Source of the DNA: Cristatella mucedo
Taxonomy: Eukaryota > Bryozoa > Phylactolaemata > Cristatellidae
Direction of reading: 5' to 3'
NCBI GenBank assembly: GCA_009760855.2
Contig: WPIO01000066.1
Coordinates: forward strand, 622,501 to 637,500
Length of the DNA: 15,000 bases
Shown piece after piece: positions 14,344 to 15,000 of this stretch (positions within the stretch are counted from its first letter, which is position 1; each line of letters starts with the position of its first letter). Under the pieces are notes generated by a model. It saw only the letters and a list, made by a program, of their open reading frames with translations, was not told the DNA's origin and made no database searches. A program made the translations under genes and the position numbers.

Positions 14344-15000
14344 AAGATCAGATAGCTACCTCATAACTTTACTGCAGTTAATACAACTTCCTCGGCTCGA
14401 TATGCCTGCTAGCGTGTGATTTTTGCATTTCTTCTGCGATGAAGCCATTTTGCAGCTATTTTTGACAATACGAGGGACGCCAGTTGTAACGTTGTCACAG
14501 GGCGCCGGAAGCGCTCACTGCGCCTCTACCACTGGAGTAGCGGGTTTCCCAGGCGATGTTCTTGGTTCGCTTCTTTTTGCTATCCCCGTCGTGCCGATGT
14601 GATCGCCGAGCACGAACTAGGCTTTCACCTCAATGCAGGTGGCAGTTGTGCCTTCCTATGCGTTGCTAGGACAGCCTTTTGATTTCACCCTAAGCGTAGC
14701 ATGTGGAGTCTTTTGGATCAGCTGCTTTACATTGCAAGCTTCGATTGCCTTAGATAAGCCTTTGAAGTCAGAACAGTACATACATGTATGATATGCGCTT
14801 CACTGTTTTTTCCACGCTCAAGCTTGGTAGTAAAATCCTCTACAATGCAACGCGCTTAGAGGCAGTGGAAGAGTCTGCCAAGAGTTATTGAGGTCCCGTT
14901 TAGTGGCACCTAATGCAAATACGACATATTTGAGAAAGGTGACAATATACTTTTACCGCAGGGACATCTCATGACAAGAGTCAGTGACCGTGTCTGTTCT
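14344..15000. other. Unrecognised right end
   Basis: No gene, repeat or RNA recognised. There is a GC-richer patch at about 14495-14560 and a 12-bp palindrome CATACATGTATG at 14779-14790. Confidence 0.5.

Overview
The window is eukaryotic, almost certainly from an invertebrate animal with motile cilia. It has spliced genes with GT-AG introns, AATAAA signals, a ciliary dynein-docking gene, L2-type LINEs and tRNA-derived SINEs whose tails end in (TTA)n, and a decayed hAT transposase. Nothing bacterial was seen. The species or phylum cannot be fixed from the sequence alone.

Two protein genes face each other. On the + strand, from the left edge to about 5982 (3' end near 6350 or 6600), lies the 3' half of an ODAD4/TTC25-like gene. 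It encodes the tetratricopeptide subunit of the outer dynein arm docking complex. Six exons join in phase to give about 245 residues; the N-terminal half is outside the window. On the - strand, from 12125 down to 6608, lies a complete six-exon gene for proteasome subunit beta type-3 (PSMB3). Its exons join in phase to exactly 205 codons plus stop. The initiator ATG is the only coding triplet of its first exon. The two genes are tail to tail and their polyadenylation signals lie on opposite strands within about 25 bp, so their transcripts may overlap.

Most of the remaining sequence is intron filled with retroelements. The last ODAD4 intron (2598-5926) holds two LINE reverse-transcriptase fragments in opposite orientation (about 4219-4760 and 5108-5562), solo LINE tails, two SINEs and a (TA)n tract. 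PSMB3 intron 4 (7771-10144) holds a truncated LINE, a longer LINE interrupted by a 174-bp SINE with a 9-bp target-site duplication, and a solo tail. PSMB3 intron 3 (10253-11840) holds another SINE. The LINE and SINE tails share a stem-loop with compensatory base changes.

Right of PSMB3 (12126-15000) are its probable promoter region, a GC-rich block with a strong G-quadruplex motif, a short segment flanked by inverted repeats, and a + strand hAT-type transposase fossil (13120-14343) with several frameshifts and stops. No gene was recognised from 14344 to the end.

The most unusual local signal is a perfect 17-bp inverted repeat. One arm is just upstream of the PSMB3 start codon and the other is inside PSMB3 exon 2, so the mature mRNA could form a long stem near the initiation site if transcription starts far enough upstream.
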